DNA of 6,553 bases from contig JALOMK010000133.1 of NCBI GenBank assembly GCA_025455505.1, forward strand, positions 1 to 6,553. The letters are read 5' to 3'. The stretch comes from Bacteroidales bacterium (lineage in GTDB: Bacteria > Bacteroidota > Bacteroidia > Bacteroidales > VadinHA17). The position numbers and the translations under genes were made by a program. Below, one piece after another: positions 1-6,364 of this stretch. The first letter of the stretch is position 1, and the number at the start of each line of letters is the position of its first letter. A model generated the notes under the pieces. It did not search any database. It was not told the origin of the DNA and saw only the letters and a list, made by a program, of their open reading frames with translations.

Positions 1-1142
1 AGGGGAGGAGCAAACCTGATTATATGACCGTGTGTAGGTTTTGCTATCAGGCCTTTCTCCTTCATTGCCAGGCATACATCCCAGGCTTCCTTGCCGTTCT
101 TCGGCTTAATTACAACGGCGTTGAGAAGACCTTTTCCGCGTACAAGCTCTATCATTTCCGATTTGATACTCTTCATCTCGCTGCGGAAAACTTTTCCCAG
201 CTTCTCTGCGTTTTCAGCCAGCTTCTCGTTCTTAATGACGTCAAGGGCGGCAATTGCAACCTTGCAGGCAAGAGGGTTTCCACCGAATGTAGAACCGTGC
301 TCACCCGGTTTGATAGTAAGCATTATTTCATCGTCGGCAAGTACTGCTGAAACGGGCAGCACTCCTCCCGAGAGGGCCTTGCCAAGGATAAGAATATCGG
401 GCCGCACGCCTTCGTGGTCGCATGCAAGGAGCTTGCCTGTGCGTGCAATGCCTGTCTGTACCTCGTCAGCGATGAACAGTACCTTCTTCGATTTGCAGAG
501 CTCGTATGCTTTCCTGAGGTATCCGTCGTCCGGGACGAAAACGCCTGCCTCGCCCTGTATGGGCTCAACAAGGAAGCCGGCTACATTCGGATCTTCAAGT
601 GCCTTCTCGAGCGCAGGGATATTGTTGTAGGGTATCATCTCAAATCCCGGTGTGAAGGGACCATAGTCCTTATACGAGTCGGGATCGCTCGACATCGAGA
701 CTATTGTGATTGTCCTGCCGTGGAAGTTGCCTTCGCAGACTATTATTTTCGCCTTGTTTTCAGGAACACCCTTTTTCAGGTAAGCCCACTTCCTGCAAAG
801 CTTAAGCGCTGTTTCGTCACCCTCGGCTCCGGAGTTCATCGGCAGAACCTTGTCGTAGCCAAAATATTTTGTTATATATTCCTCATATTCACCGAGCACT
901 GAATTATAGAATGCCCTTGATGTAAGAGTGAGCCTGGCGGCCTGTTCAGTAAGGGCCTTTATAATAGCAGGATGGCAATGTCCCTGGTTTACAGCTGAAT
1001 AAGCCGACAAGAAGTCGAAATATCGCCTGCCCTCAACGTCCCATACAAATGGTCCTTCACCTCTCTCGAGAACAACCGGCAGCGGATGGTAGTTGTGCGC
1101 CCCGAATCTGTCCTCACGGCTGATATAATCCTGTGTCTTCAT
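1..1142 (-). CDS. rocD: Ornithine aminotransferase (C-terminus cut by window edge)
   Basis: This is a PLP-dependent class III aminotransferase that converts L-ornithine plus a 2-oxo acid (2-oxoglutarate) to glutamate-5-semialdehyde plus glutamate, linking arginine/ornithine breakdown to proline and glutamate in the cytoplasm. The first 380 codons are visible, and the protein runs off the window at IIRFAPP, roughly 20-25 residues before the family's usual end. Motifs match ornithine aminotransferases closely: [10 protein letters not shown] (Y18, ornithine-binding Tyr), [15 protein letters not shown] (41-58), NFHGRT (R143, substrate Arg), PIQGEAG (E198), ADEVQTG (D226, pairs with the PLP ring nitrogen), LGKALSGG (K255, Schiff-base Lys) and [12 protein letters not shown]. 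These motifs separate it from acetylornithine and GABA aminotransferases. The start is the ATG at 1142, directly before KTQDYI; no Shine-Dalgarno sequence is seen and the leader is AT-rich. trmD lies 91 bases upstream on the same strand with no clear terminator between, so read-through is possible. Confidence 0.95.
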   Translation of the reverse strand, partial: MKTQDYISREDRFGAHNYHPLPVVLERGEGPFVWDVEGRRYFDFLSAYSAVNQGHCHPAIIKALTEQAARLTLTSRAFYNSVLGEYEEYITKYFGYDKVLPMNSGAEGDETALKLCRKWAYLKKGVPENKAKIIVCEGNFHGRTITIVSMSSDPDSYKDYGPFTPGFEMIPYNNIPALEKALEDPNVAGFLVEPIQGEAGVFVPDDGYLRKAYELCKSKKVLFIADEVQTGIARTGKLLACDHEGVRPDILILGKALSGGVLPVSAVLADDEIMLTIKPGEHGSTFGGNPLACKVAIAALDVIKNEKLAENAEKLGKVFRSEMKSIKSEMIELVRGKGLLNAVVIKPKNGKEAWDVCLAMKEKGLIAKPTHGHIIRFAPP

Positions 1143-1233
1143 CGTGTTGATTATTAAATAAATAAGAATTATGAAATAAAACCTACAATCTTACAAAAGC
1201 TTTTTGGATTTTCAAAATTGGCAGCCATGTGTT
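1143..1233 (-). other. AT-rich leader between trmD and rocD
   Basis: This 91-base gap lies between the trmD stop and the rocD start. On the minus strand it is strongly AT-rich in the half next to rocD. A TTTTG near 1199 could serve as a -33 element, but no good TAnnTTTG partner is found at the right distance. No intrinsic terminator hairpin with a U-run is seen after trmD. It probably holds a rocD promoter that I cannot place. Confidence 0.4.
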
Positions 1234-1914
1234 TCACTCACCGTCAAGCAGCTCAGGCCTGAGCCTCCTCGTTCTTTCGAGCGCCTGCTCGTGCCTCCAG
1301 TCATCGATAGCCGCGGCATGACCCGAAAGCAGGACATCAGGCACTTTCCATCCGTTGAACTCGGAAGGCCTTGTGTATACCGGCGGAGCCAGCAGATCGT
1401 CCTGGAAGGAATCCGAGAGAGCTGACTGTTCATCGGAAATTGCACCGGGGATCAGCCTCACTATTGCATCAGTGATTATTGCAGCCGGAAGCTCCCCGCC
1501 GGAGAGTACATAGTCGCCAACTGAAATTTCCCTTGTTATAAGGTTATCCCTGATCCTCTGGTCTATACCTTTATAATGGCCAGCCAGAATCAGGATATTT
1601 TCCCTTAGTGACAGCATGTTTGCAGTTTTCTGGCTGAACCTTTCACCATCGGGCGATGTATATATTATCTCATCATATTTTCTTTCCTCTTTCAGGGCGG
1701 ATATTGCCCTGAATACCGGTTCGATCATCATAACCATTCCTGCGCCGCCGCCAAATGCATAATCGTCGACGCTTTTATATTTGTCGGCAGCAAAATCCCT
1801 CAGGTTTATTAAGTTGATCTCGACAAGACCCTTGTCGCGTGCCCTCTTTACTATTGAAAAGCTCAAGGGACTCTGCAGCAGTTCCGGCAAAACTGTAAGG
1901 ATGTCGATCCGCAT
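1234..1914 (-). CDS. trmD: tRNA (guanine-N1-)-methyltransferase TrmD
   Basis: TrmD uses S-adenosylmethionine to methylate N1 of G37, next to the anticodon of a subset of tRNAs, which prevents +1 frameshifting; it acts as a homodimer in the cytoplasm. The protein is 226 residues, close to the family's usual 225-250. It opens with [13 protein letters not shown], carries [11 protein letters not shown] (52-63) and then the trefoil-knot SAM site: LAGHYKGID (110-118) and [11 protein letters not shown] (133-143). RLIPG (R153) and SDSF (D168) match the catalytic Arg and Asp of E. coli TrmD (R154, D169), followed by YTRP and VLLSG. The frame stays open upstream to an ATG at 1953, but the family N-terminus starts exactly at the ATG at 1914, so the extra 13 residues (rich in Lys/Thr) are rejected. 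No Shine-Dalgarno is present; the leader is A-rich. The usual rimM, rpsP and rplS neighbours are absent: upstream is a divergent small gene and downstream is rocD. Confidence 0.97.
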   Translation of the reverse strand: MRIDILTVLPELLQSPLSFSIVKRARDKGLVEINLINLRDFAADKYKSVDDYAFGGGAGMVMMIEPVFRAISALKEERKYDEIIYTSPDGERFSQKTANMLSLRENILILAGHYKGIDQRIRDNLITREISVGDYVLSGGELPAAIITDAIVRLIPGAISDEQSALSDSFQDDLLAPPVYTRPSEFNGWKVPDVLLSGHAAAIDDWRHEQALERTRRLRPELLDGE

Positions 1915-1923
1915 TTTTGTTTT

Positions 1924-1956
1924 TTTTGCAAAAGTAGGCATTATTGTATACATTTC
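1924..1956. promoter_or_regulatory. Candidate divergent promoter region between trmD and the small Cys-rich gene
   Basis: The 45-base divergent gap contains the perfect palindrome TTTTGCAAAA (1924-1933). On the plus strand TTTG (1925-1928) is followed after 20 bases by TACATTTC (1949-1956), one mismatch from the Bacteroidetes -33/-7 pattern TTTG...TAnnTTTG. On the minus strand TACTTTTG (1936 down to 1929) fits the -7 element exactly, but no matching -33 TTTG is seen. The plus-strand -7 lies only a few bases before the ATG at 1960, which would make the transcript almost leaderless. This is motif reading only. Confidence 0.3.
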
Positions 1957-1970
1957 GGCATGGAATGCCG
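1956..1970 (+). promoter_or_regulatory. Perfect inverted repeat over the start codon of the Cys-rich gene
   Basis: CGGCAT-GGA-ATGCCG is a perfect 6-bp stem with a 3-base loop. The ATG start codon (1960-1962) spans the left arm and the first loop base. If it forms in the mRNA it would partly hide the start; as DNA it could be an operator half-site. It may also be chance. Confidence 0.35.
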
Positions 1971-2202
1971 TATGGGTTGCGGTGCCTGCTGCATCGCACT
2001 TTCGATATCATCTCCCATTCCCGGGATGCCCGGCGGAAAAGCTGTTGGGGTAAGATGCATTCACCTTGCCGATGATTACAGATGCGGTCTGTTCAATTCT
2101 CCCGAAAGGCCGAAGGTGTGCGGCGATTTCAAAGCGGAAGAGGAGTTCTGCGGCAGCAACAGGGAGGAGGCCATGAAAATCCTGCTCTCGCTATCGGAAT
2201 AG
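1960..2202 (+). CDS. YkgJ-family (CxxCxxCC) small cysteine-cluster protein
   Basis: This 80-residue protein is of unknown function, resembling the YkgJ/UPF0153 group of putative zinc- or iron-chelating proteins (CxxCxxCC domain family). It has eight cysteines: C3, C7, C10 and C11 at the N-terminus (pattern C-x3-C-x2-CC), then C33, C42, C54 and C64. Between them is [12 protein letters not shown] (15-26), a stretch I associate with the short members of this group, then GVRCIHL, a DDYRCGLF turn and SPERPKVC. The tail [10 protein letters not shown] (70-79) is a likely helix. There is no signal peptide or membrane segment, so it should be cytoplasmic. The ATG at 1960 is the only upstream Met in frame that keeps C3; an alternative ATG at 1972 would lose C3 and leave C7-G-A-CC. 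No Shine-Dalgarno is seen, and the start sits in a hairpin. It is divergent from trmD and convergent with the amidohydrolase lipoprotein, so it is probably a single-gene transcript. Metal binding is inferred from the cysteines. Confidence 0.82.
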   Translation: MECRMGCGACCIALSISSPIPGMPGGKAVGVRCIHLADDYRCGLFNSPERPKVCGDFKAEEEFCGSNREEAMKILLSLSE

Positions 2203-2271
2203 CTCGAACCCTTTCATGTCTAGTTGGCACGGTGCTGATAAACATGCAGCTATCCGAAAAATTACCCTTTG

Positions 2272-3960
2272 TTAATTGCCGGATTCGTAAACAACTTTCC
2301 CGCCTGTAATAGTGTAATCCACCTTTGTCTTCATAATCTCCGATTCAGGGATTTCGAAAAGGTCCCTGTCAGTTATAACCAGGTCGGCAAGGTAACCGGG
2401 TTTTATCATGCCTTTTCTTTTCTCCATGAACTGCGAGAATGATGCCCCGAGGGTGTAGAACTCGATTGCCTGGGCCATTGTGAGTTTCTGTTCCGGGAAC
2501 CAGCCTTCGCCTTCTTCACCGAGACGTTCCTTGCGGGTAACTGCGGCATAGAGCCCTTCCATCGGGTTGAGCGGCTCGACGGGATAATCAGTGCCGAAAG
2601 CAAGCACCGCGCCTTCTTCGAGGAGGCTCTTCCAGGCATAGGCGCCTTTTGACCTTTCGGTACCAATTCTTTTTTCGTAGAATTTCTTGTCGGAGATGCA
2701 GTGGGTCGGCTGCATGGAGGCTATCACTCCGAGTTCGGCGAACCTCGGAATATCAGATAGCAGAAGTGTCTGGGTATGTTCATCCCTGTGCCGGCTGTCG
2801 CGCTTCCCGTTCTGTGCCATGGCTGCCTCATAAGCATTGAGCGTCCAGTTGTTGCCCTTGTCGCCTATTGCATGGACACCTACCTGGAAGCCCATTTTGT
2901 CGGCTGTAACTACCATGTTCTCAAAAGTATCGTATGGCATCATTGCAAGACCTGAGGATGAGGGGTTGTCGGCAAAAGGCTCGAACATGAGGGCGGTCCC
3001 CGACCCGATAGTGCCGTCAATAAAGGCCTTGAGATATCCGAACCTTATCCAGTTGCCTTCAGCAGGGTATTTCTTCTGAAGTTCCTTATACTCATTCAAC
3101 CTGTCAGCTTCGCCTGTCAGGGGTGCTCCGATGTCAATCCTGCTTGTAAGCTGACCGTCGGCCAGAAGTTTTTCATACATGGCGAAGTCAGCGCTTCCCG
3201 GAATCTGAATGCTCGTCACGCCAAGCTCCCTTGCTTCCCTGAGAGCCAGCAGATATCCCTGCACCGTCCTTTCTGCTTCTTCCCCAGGGGTCCTTTCGGC
3301 TTTTTTCGCCCCGGTCCTTATAAGATCCATTGCATTTTCCTTTATTATCCCCGTTGGTTCACCTGTTGCAGGGTCTTTCTGAATTTCACCTCCGAAAGGA
3401 TCTGGCGTGTCCCTTGTTATCCCGGAGGCTTTCAGTACGAATGAGTTTACAAGAACTGAATGGCCGTCGGCCCGGCTGAGCATTACCGGGTTGTCGGGCG
3501 ACACAGCGTCGATAAGTTCCCGGGAGGGCCATTTTTTGTCAGTGAACATCTCGTGTTCCCAGTGTCCGCCACGGATAAGCTCGCCGGGCTTCGACCTGGC
3601 AACCTGGACCCTTACCTTTTCAGTTATCACCGAGGGATCAGTTGTATATCTTAATTCGATATAATCAGGATCGAGAGGTCCAAAATGGACATGGGCATCG
3701 TTGAAGCCGGGGATCACAAGACGGCCCCTGGCATCGATAACCCTCGTGCTGCCTTCGGAGACATAGCCAGCTATCTTTTCCGGGGAGCCGACAGCTATTA
3801 TTGTTTCACCTTTTATGGCAATAGCCCCGGCAACAGGGTTGTTCCTGTCGACTGTGAAGACCTTTGCGTTCAATATTACAAGGTCAGCGGACTCTTCAGG
3901 TCCGCATGCTGTTATTGTCAGTATCATTGCTGCTGATAGTGAAATGAATACATGTTTCAT
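2272..3960 (-). CDS. Amidohydrolase_3 / YtcJ-like family lipoprotein
   Basis: This is a 562-residue metal-dependent amidohydrolase placed in the envelope. The N-terminus MKHVFISLSAAMILTITAC is a lipoprotein signal peptide: Lys, a hydrophobic core, then lipobox I-T-A-C with C19 as the lipidated residue. The tail after it (GPEES) is acidic, not an inner-membrane Asp+2 signal, so outer-membrane anchoring is likely. The amidohydrolase fold follows: small beta domain 26-82, then PGFNDAHVHF (metal ligands H90, H92), ADGHSVLVN (165-172), YLKAFIDGTIGSG (K311 region), GVHAIGDKG (H363), RDEHTQTL (H395), FGTDYPVEP (D458, catalytic Asp) and a closing beta strand PGYLADLVI. This motif set fits the amidohydrolase_3 group (YtcJ, AepA, N-substituted formamide deformylase-like). 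Its substrate cannot be read from sequence; family members act on amide or cyclic amide bonds. An in-frame ATG at 4059 is rejected because the signal peptide and an AAGGGAG ribosome site fit 3960. It is divergent from dapB. Confidence 0.9.
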   Translation of the reverse strand: MKHVFISLSAAMILTITACGPEESADLVILNAKVFTVDRNNPVAGAIAIKGETIIAVGSPEKIAGYVSEGSTRVIDARGRLVIPGFNDAHVHFGPLDPDYIELRYTTDPSVITEKVRVQVARSKPGELIRGGHWEHEMFTDKKWPSRELIDAVSPDNPVMLSRADGHSVLVNSFVLKASGITRDTPDPFGGEIQKDPATGEPTGIIKENAMDLIRTGAKKAERTPGEEAERTVQGYLLALREARELGVTSIQIPGSADFAMYEKLLADGQLTSRIDIGAPLTGEADRLNEYKELQKKYPAEGNWIRFGYLKAFIDGTIGSGTALMFEPFADNPSSSGLAMMPYDTFENMVVTADKMGFQVGVHAIGDKGNNWTLNAYEAAMAQNGKRDSRHRDEHTQTLLLSDIPRFAELGVIASMQPTHCISDKKFYEKRIGTERSKGAYAWKSLLEEGAVLAFGTDYPVEPLNPMEGLYAAVTRKERLGEEGEGWFPEQKLTMAQAIEFYTLGASFSQFMEKRKGMIKPGYLADLVITDRDLFEIPESEIMKTKVDYTITGGKVVYESGN

Positions 3961-3962
3961 TG

Positions 3963-3969
3963 CTCCCTT
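3963..3969 (-). promoter_or_regulatory. Ribosome binding site of the amidohydrolase lipoprotein
   Basis: On the minus strand AAGGGAG lies two bases before the ATG at 3960. It supports this start over the upstream in-frame ATG at 4059 and agrees with the lipoprotein signal peptide. A -7-like TATATTTC lies just upstream (3988 down to 3981) but lacks a clear -33 partner. Confidence 0.55.
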
Positions 3970-4043
3970 ATTTTTGGTCAGAAATATAGATATTTCGACG
4001 ATAACATTTAACGTCTTATTAAGAATTTTGTTGATTTTAAGTA

Positions 4044-4073
4044 TTGTAGGCAACTTCAAAAGGGTTATTTTCG
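4044..4073 (+). promoter_or_regulatory. Candidate Bacteroidetes-type promoter of dapB-lepB
   Basis: TTG (4044-4046), a 19-base spacer and TATTTTCG (4066-4073) resemble the -33 and -7 elements (TTG; TAnnTTTG) of the Bacteroidetes primary sigma factor, with one mismatch in the -7 box. Transcription would start near 4078-4082, leaving a leader of about ten bases before the dapB ATG. Motif reading only. Confidence 0.4.
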
Positions 4074-4080
4074 CAAAAAC

Positions 4081-4090
4081 AAAAGGAAGG
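4081..4090 (+). promoter_or_regulatory. dapB: Ribosome binding site of dapB
   Basis: The purine run AAAAGGAAGG ends directly at the ATG at 4091. Its AAAGGA part matches the anti-Shine-Dalgarno core. It fixes the start of dapB at 4091 and rules out the long in-frame extension upstream. Confidence 0.6.
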
Positions 4091-4807
4091 ATGAATATCG
4101 CATTGATAGGTTATGGCAGGATGGGGCATGAGATTGAGGCCATAGCCATGCAGCGCGGGCACACTGTGAAGCTCAGGGTAGACCTCGCCAATAAAGCGGA
4201 ACTTGATGACAGGAATCTTAAGGATATCGATGTAGCGATCGAGTTTTCATCTCCTGAAGTGGCATTCGACAATGTTGCAGCCTGCCTTAACAGGAAGGTT
4301 CCTGTTGTTTCGGGCACTACGGGCTGGAATGATAAGGTTTCCCTTGCGGCTGACTTGTGCAGGAAGAAGAAGACTGCATTCATTCATTCATCAAATTTCA
4401 GCATCGGCGTGAACCTCTTATTCAGGCTTAACCGGGACCTTGCCCGGCAGATGGACAGGTACCGCCAGTACAGCGCTTCAATAGAGGAGATACACCACAC
4501 GAAAAAGCTCGATGCGCCCAGCGGCACTGCTCTAAGCCTTGCACAGGGGATAGTCGGTGAGCACATGGGGTATACCGGTTTTGCAATGGAAGGAGAAGTA
4601 TCGTCTAATAAGATTCCCATAAGGGCGGTAAGGGAAGGAGCCGTTCCCGGGACACATATAATTACCTGGGATTCTGAAATTGACTCCATTGTGCTGAAAC
4701 ATGAAGCCAAAAACAGGCAGGGCTTTGCACTCGGAGCCGTTGTTGCAGCCGAGTTCATTTCCGGAAAGGAAGGCGTTTTCAGCATGTCGGACGTTCTTGG
4801 ATTCTGA
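4091..4807 (+). CDS. dapB: 4-hydroxy-tetrahydrodipicolinate reductase
   Basis: DapB reduces the product of DapA with NAD(P)H to tetrahydrodipicolinate in the diaminopimelate/lysine pathway, supplying lysine and the peptidoglycan cross-link residue; it is a cytoplasmic homotetramer. The protein is 238 residues, at the short end for the family (E. coli 273). The Rossmann N-terminus has IGYGRMG (6-12) for the dinucleotide. Then come IEFSSPE (50-56), SGTTGW (74-79), SSNFSIGVNLLF (100-111), the catalytic block EIHHTKKLDAPSGTA (133-147) with H135, H136 and K139 matching E. coli H159, H160 and K163, and REGAVPGTHI (181-190). The C-terminal helix covers the usual GAVVAAEFI. The frame is open upstream to 3815, but that part overlaps the divergent lipoprotein gene and its leader, and has no family similarity. 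lepB follows after 31 bases in the same direction with no terminator, so the two are probably one transcript; dapB next to lepB is a pairing I associate with Bacteroidetes genomes. Confidence 0.97.
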   Translation: MNIALIGYGRMGHEIEAIAMQRGHTVKLRVDLANKAELDDRNLKDIDVAIEFSSPEVAFDNVAACLNRKVPVVSGTTGWNDKVSLAADLCRKKKTAFIHSSNFSIGVNLLFRLNRDLARQMDRYRQYSASIEEIHHTKKLDAPSGTALSLAQGIVGEHMGYTGFAMEGEVSSNKIPIRAVREGAVPGTHIITWDSEIDSIVLKHEAKNRQGFALGAVVAAEFISGKEGVFSMSDVLGF

Positions 4808-4838
4808 TATAAAATGAATTAAACTCAATACTCTGTTT

Positions 4839-6224
4839 ATGAAGGGACTGCTTACACCCAAAAATATCCGTTTTGCCATCGCTGCGGTGATTTACCTCCT
4901 GGTTGTTGTCTGGATTGGAAACTTCTGGCTGCTTCCCGGGCTTGCAATTATATACGACATTTACATTTCGGAGAAAGTAAACTGGACATTCTGGAAAAAG
5001 CGCAATGGGAAGAACAGCGCTTTCATCGAATGGCTTGACGCGCTCATCTTCGCCGTTATTGCAGTTACACTTATAAATATTTTCCTGTTTCAGAACTACA
5101 GGATACCCACTCCCTCCATGGAAAAGTCACTCCTTGTAGGAGACCACCTGTTTGTAAGCAAACTTGCGTATGGTCCGAGAATGCCCAACACTCCTCTGGC
5201 TTTCCCCTTCACACAGCATACAATGCCCCTCACTAAAGGCAAATCGTGGCTCGAAATCGTCACCTGGCCATATAAGAGGCTTGCGGGAGCCGGCAATGTT
5301 AAGAACAACGATGCGATAGTGTTCAATTTCCCCGCCGGCGATACGGTTGTTGTTGAAGAGCAGGCAACAAGTTACTATGAGATAATACGGCGCAATGCCC
5401 GCGACCTTAAGCTTAATGACAGGTTCGGAGGCACAGTAAGGCCCGACTCTTATTACCTGCAGATGGCCAGGAAAAATATCCGGGATAATTTTGAGGTTAT
5501 TTACAGGCCTGTCGACCGCAGGGATAATTATGTGAAGAGGTGCATAGGGATTCCGGGCGACACTGTAACGATACGCAACGGCAATGTTTACGTGAACGGA
5601 CTGCTTGTTCCCGACAATAAAACACAGCAGTCAAACTATGTTGTCGGCACCAACGGCACAACAATTAACCCCAAGGCTTTTGAAAGGCTTGACATCTCGC
5701 GCTCTGACCAGTCGATGATAAGCGGATCGGCTTACCTGCTGCCTCTGACTCTGGCCAATGCCGAGACTATAAGGAAATTCACGAATGTCACTGAAGTTAC
5801 GCAGGTGCTTGCCCGCAAGGGTGAATATGCACCTCATATTTTTCCCTATAAATCCACATACGGCTGGAATGAAGATAATTTCGGGCCGCTCTGGATTCCG
5901 AGGAAGGGAGTCACTGTAAGCCTTGACACTTCCAACCTCTGCCTTTATGACCGCATTATAGATGTATATGAAGAAAATGACCTGAGGGTTGAGGGAGCAA
6001 GCATTATAATAAACGGAAAGCCTGCAGACAGCTACACATTTAAAATGGATTACTACTGGATGATGGGAGACAACCGTCATAATTCAGCTGACTCACGGTA
6101 CTGGGGCTTTGTTCCTGAAGATCACATCGTTGGCAAACCAAAGTTTATATGGCTGTCGCTGAACAAGGAAGCCAGGGGGATCAAAAAGATCAGGCTGGGA
6201 AGGATGTTCATGAAAGTGAAGTAA
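4839..6224 (+). CDS. lepB: Signal peptidase I
   Basis: LepB is the membrane-bound Ser/Lys protease that removes signal peptides from exported proteins, with its active site on the outer face of the inner membrane. The protein is 461 residues, much longer than E. coli LepB (about 324) but in line with Bacteroidetes homologues as I remember them. Hydrophobic segments at about 11-26, 28-44 and 66-85 suggest three membrane passes, with the catalytic domain exported after the last. Box B is YRIPTPSMEKSLLVGD (87-102) with nucleophile S93. Box C/D is RRDNYVKRCIGIPGDTV (227-243) with general base K233. Box E is GDNRHNSADSRYWGFVP (410-426), with His where E. coli has Asp. Between box B and K233 and again between 255 and 400 are long stretches absent from the E. 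coli enzyme. The C-terminus is basic (KKIRLGRMFMKVK). The start is the ATG at 4839, 31 bases after dapB, with no Shine-Dalgarno. It is convergent with rplT. Confidence 0.96.
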   Translation: MKGLLTPKNIRFAIAAVIYLLVVVWIGNFWLLPGLAIIYDIYISEKVNWTFWKKRNGKNSAFIEWLDALIFAVIAVTLINIFLFQNYRIPTPSMEKSLLVGDHLFVSKLAYGPRMPNTPLAFPFTQHTMPLTKGKSWLEIVTWPYKRLAGAGNVKNNDAIVFNFPAGDTVVVEEQATSYYEIIRRNARDLKLNDRFGGTVRPDSYYLQMARKNIRDNFEVIYRPVDRRDNYVKRCIGIPGDTVTIRNGNVYVNGLLVPDNKTQQSNYVVGTNGTTINPKAFERLDISRSDQSMISGSAYLLPLTLANAETIRKFTNVTEVTQVLARKGEYAPHIFPYKSTYGWNEDNFGPLWIPRKGVTVSLDTSNLCLYDRIIDVYEENDLRVEGASIIINGKPADSYTFKMDYYWMMGDNRHNSADSRYWGFVPEDHIVGKPKFIWLSLNKEARGIKKIRLGRMFMKVK

Positions 6225-6233
6225 AGGCAAAAA

Positions 6234-6267
6234 GGTATAAAGGTATAAAGGTATAAAGGTATAAAGG
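6234..6267. repeat. Octanucleotide tandem repeat (GGTATAAA) x4
   Basis: Four perfect copies of GGTATAAA (6234-6241, 6242-6249, 6250-6257, 6258-6265) are followed by a partial GG, starting nine bases after the lepB stop. A variant half-unit (AAAGGCAAAAAGG) precedes the array. The copies are identical, which fits a recently expanded or slippage-prone array. It is non-coding on the plus strand. Confidence 0.93.
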
Positions 6268-6283
6268 CTCAGGGCATGGGGCA

Positions 6284-6324
6284 AACCCGGATTTTCCCCT
6301 CTCGGGAGGGGCCAGGGGTGGGTT
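6284..6324. repeat. GC-rich palindromic intergenic element
   Basis: A perfect hairpin CCCCTC-TCGG-GAGGGG (6296-6311) is flanked by a second matching pair, AACCC (6284-6288) and GGGTT (6320-6324), giving an imperfect extended stem. Base composition differs sharply from the AT-rich DNA on both sides. There is no U-run after it (GGGTTAAAA follows), so it is a poor intrinsic terminator for lepB. From memory, similar CCCCTC...GAGGGG...GGGGTGGG stretches recur between genes in Bacteroidetes genomes, so it may be a dispersed repeat; this was not checked. Confidence 0.6.
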
Positions 6325-6329
6325 AAAAC

Positions 6330-6353
6330 GGCGTCAAGGCGTCGAGGCGTAAG
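6330..6353. repeat. Second octanucleotide repeat (GGCGTCRA), about 2.6 copies
   Basis: GGCGTCAA (6330-6337), GGCGTCGA (6338-6345) and the degenerate GGCGTAAG (6346-6353) repeat with an 8-bp period. The unit shares the pattern GG--T-AA with the GGTATAAA array about 65 bases away. It is non-coding. Confidence 0.75.
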
Positions 6354-6364
6354 TGCCAGGAAAT

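Noticed and set aside
91..630. Long open frame on the plus strand, and others at 24-350 and 414-902
   Set aside because: They lie antisense to rocD, whose minus-strand translation matches ornithine aminotransferase throughout; the plus-strand products are low-complexity and resemble nothing.
1915..1953. 13-residue N-terminal extension of TrmD
   Set aside because: The family N-terminus MRIDI begins at 1914; the extension falls in the intergenic promoter-like region.
2203..2271. Terminator between the convergent Cys-rich gene and the amidohydrolase
   Set aside because: No hairpin with a useful stem and loop and no T-run was found; only a short GCAC-G-GTGC palindrome with too small a loop.
3961..4059. 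33-residue N-terminal extension of the amidohydrolase
   Set aside because: It would bury the lipoprotein signal peptide, and the ribosome site AAGGGAG fits the ATG at 3960.
3815..4090. In-frame upstream extension of dapB giving a 330-residue protein
   Set aside because: DapB similarity begins at the ATG at 4091 directly after a ribosome site; the extension overlaps the divergent lipoprotein gene and its promoter region.
4384..4879. Minus-strand open frames opposite dapB
   Set aside because: They are shadows of dapB codon usage, antisense to clear catalytic motifs.
6093..6284. Small minus-strand open frame through the repeat array
   Set aside because: It is a translation of the repeat (periodic Leu-Tyr-Thr-Phe) and the antisense of the lepB end; it has no family features.
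6234..6353. CRISPR-like array
   Set aside because: Units are 8 bp, directly adjacent with no spacers, and there are no cas genes.
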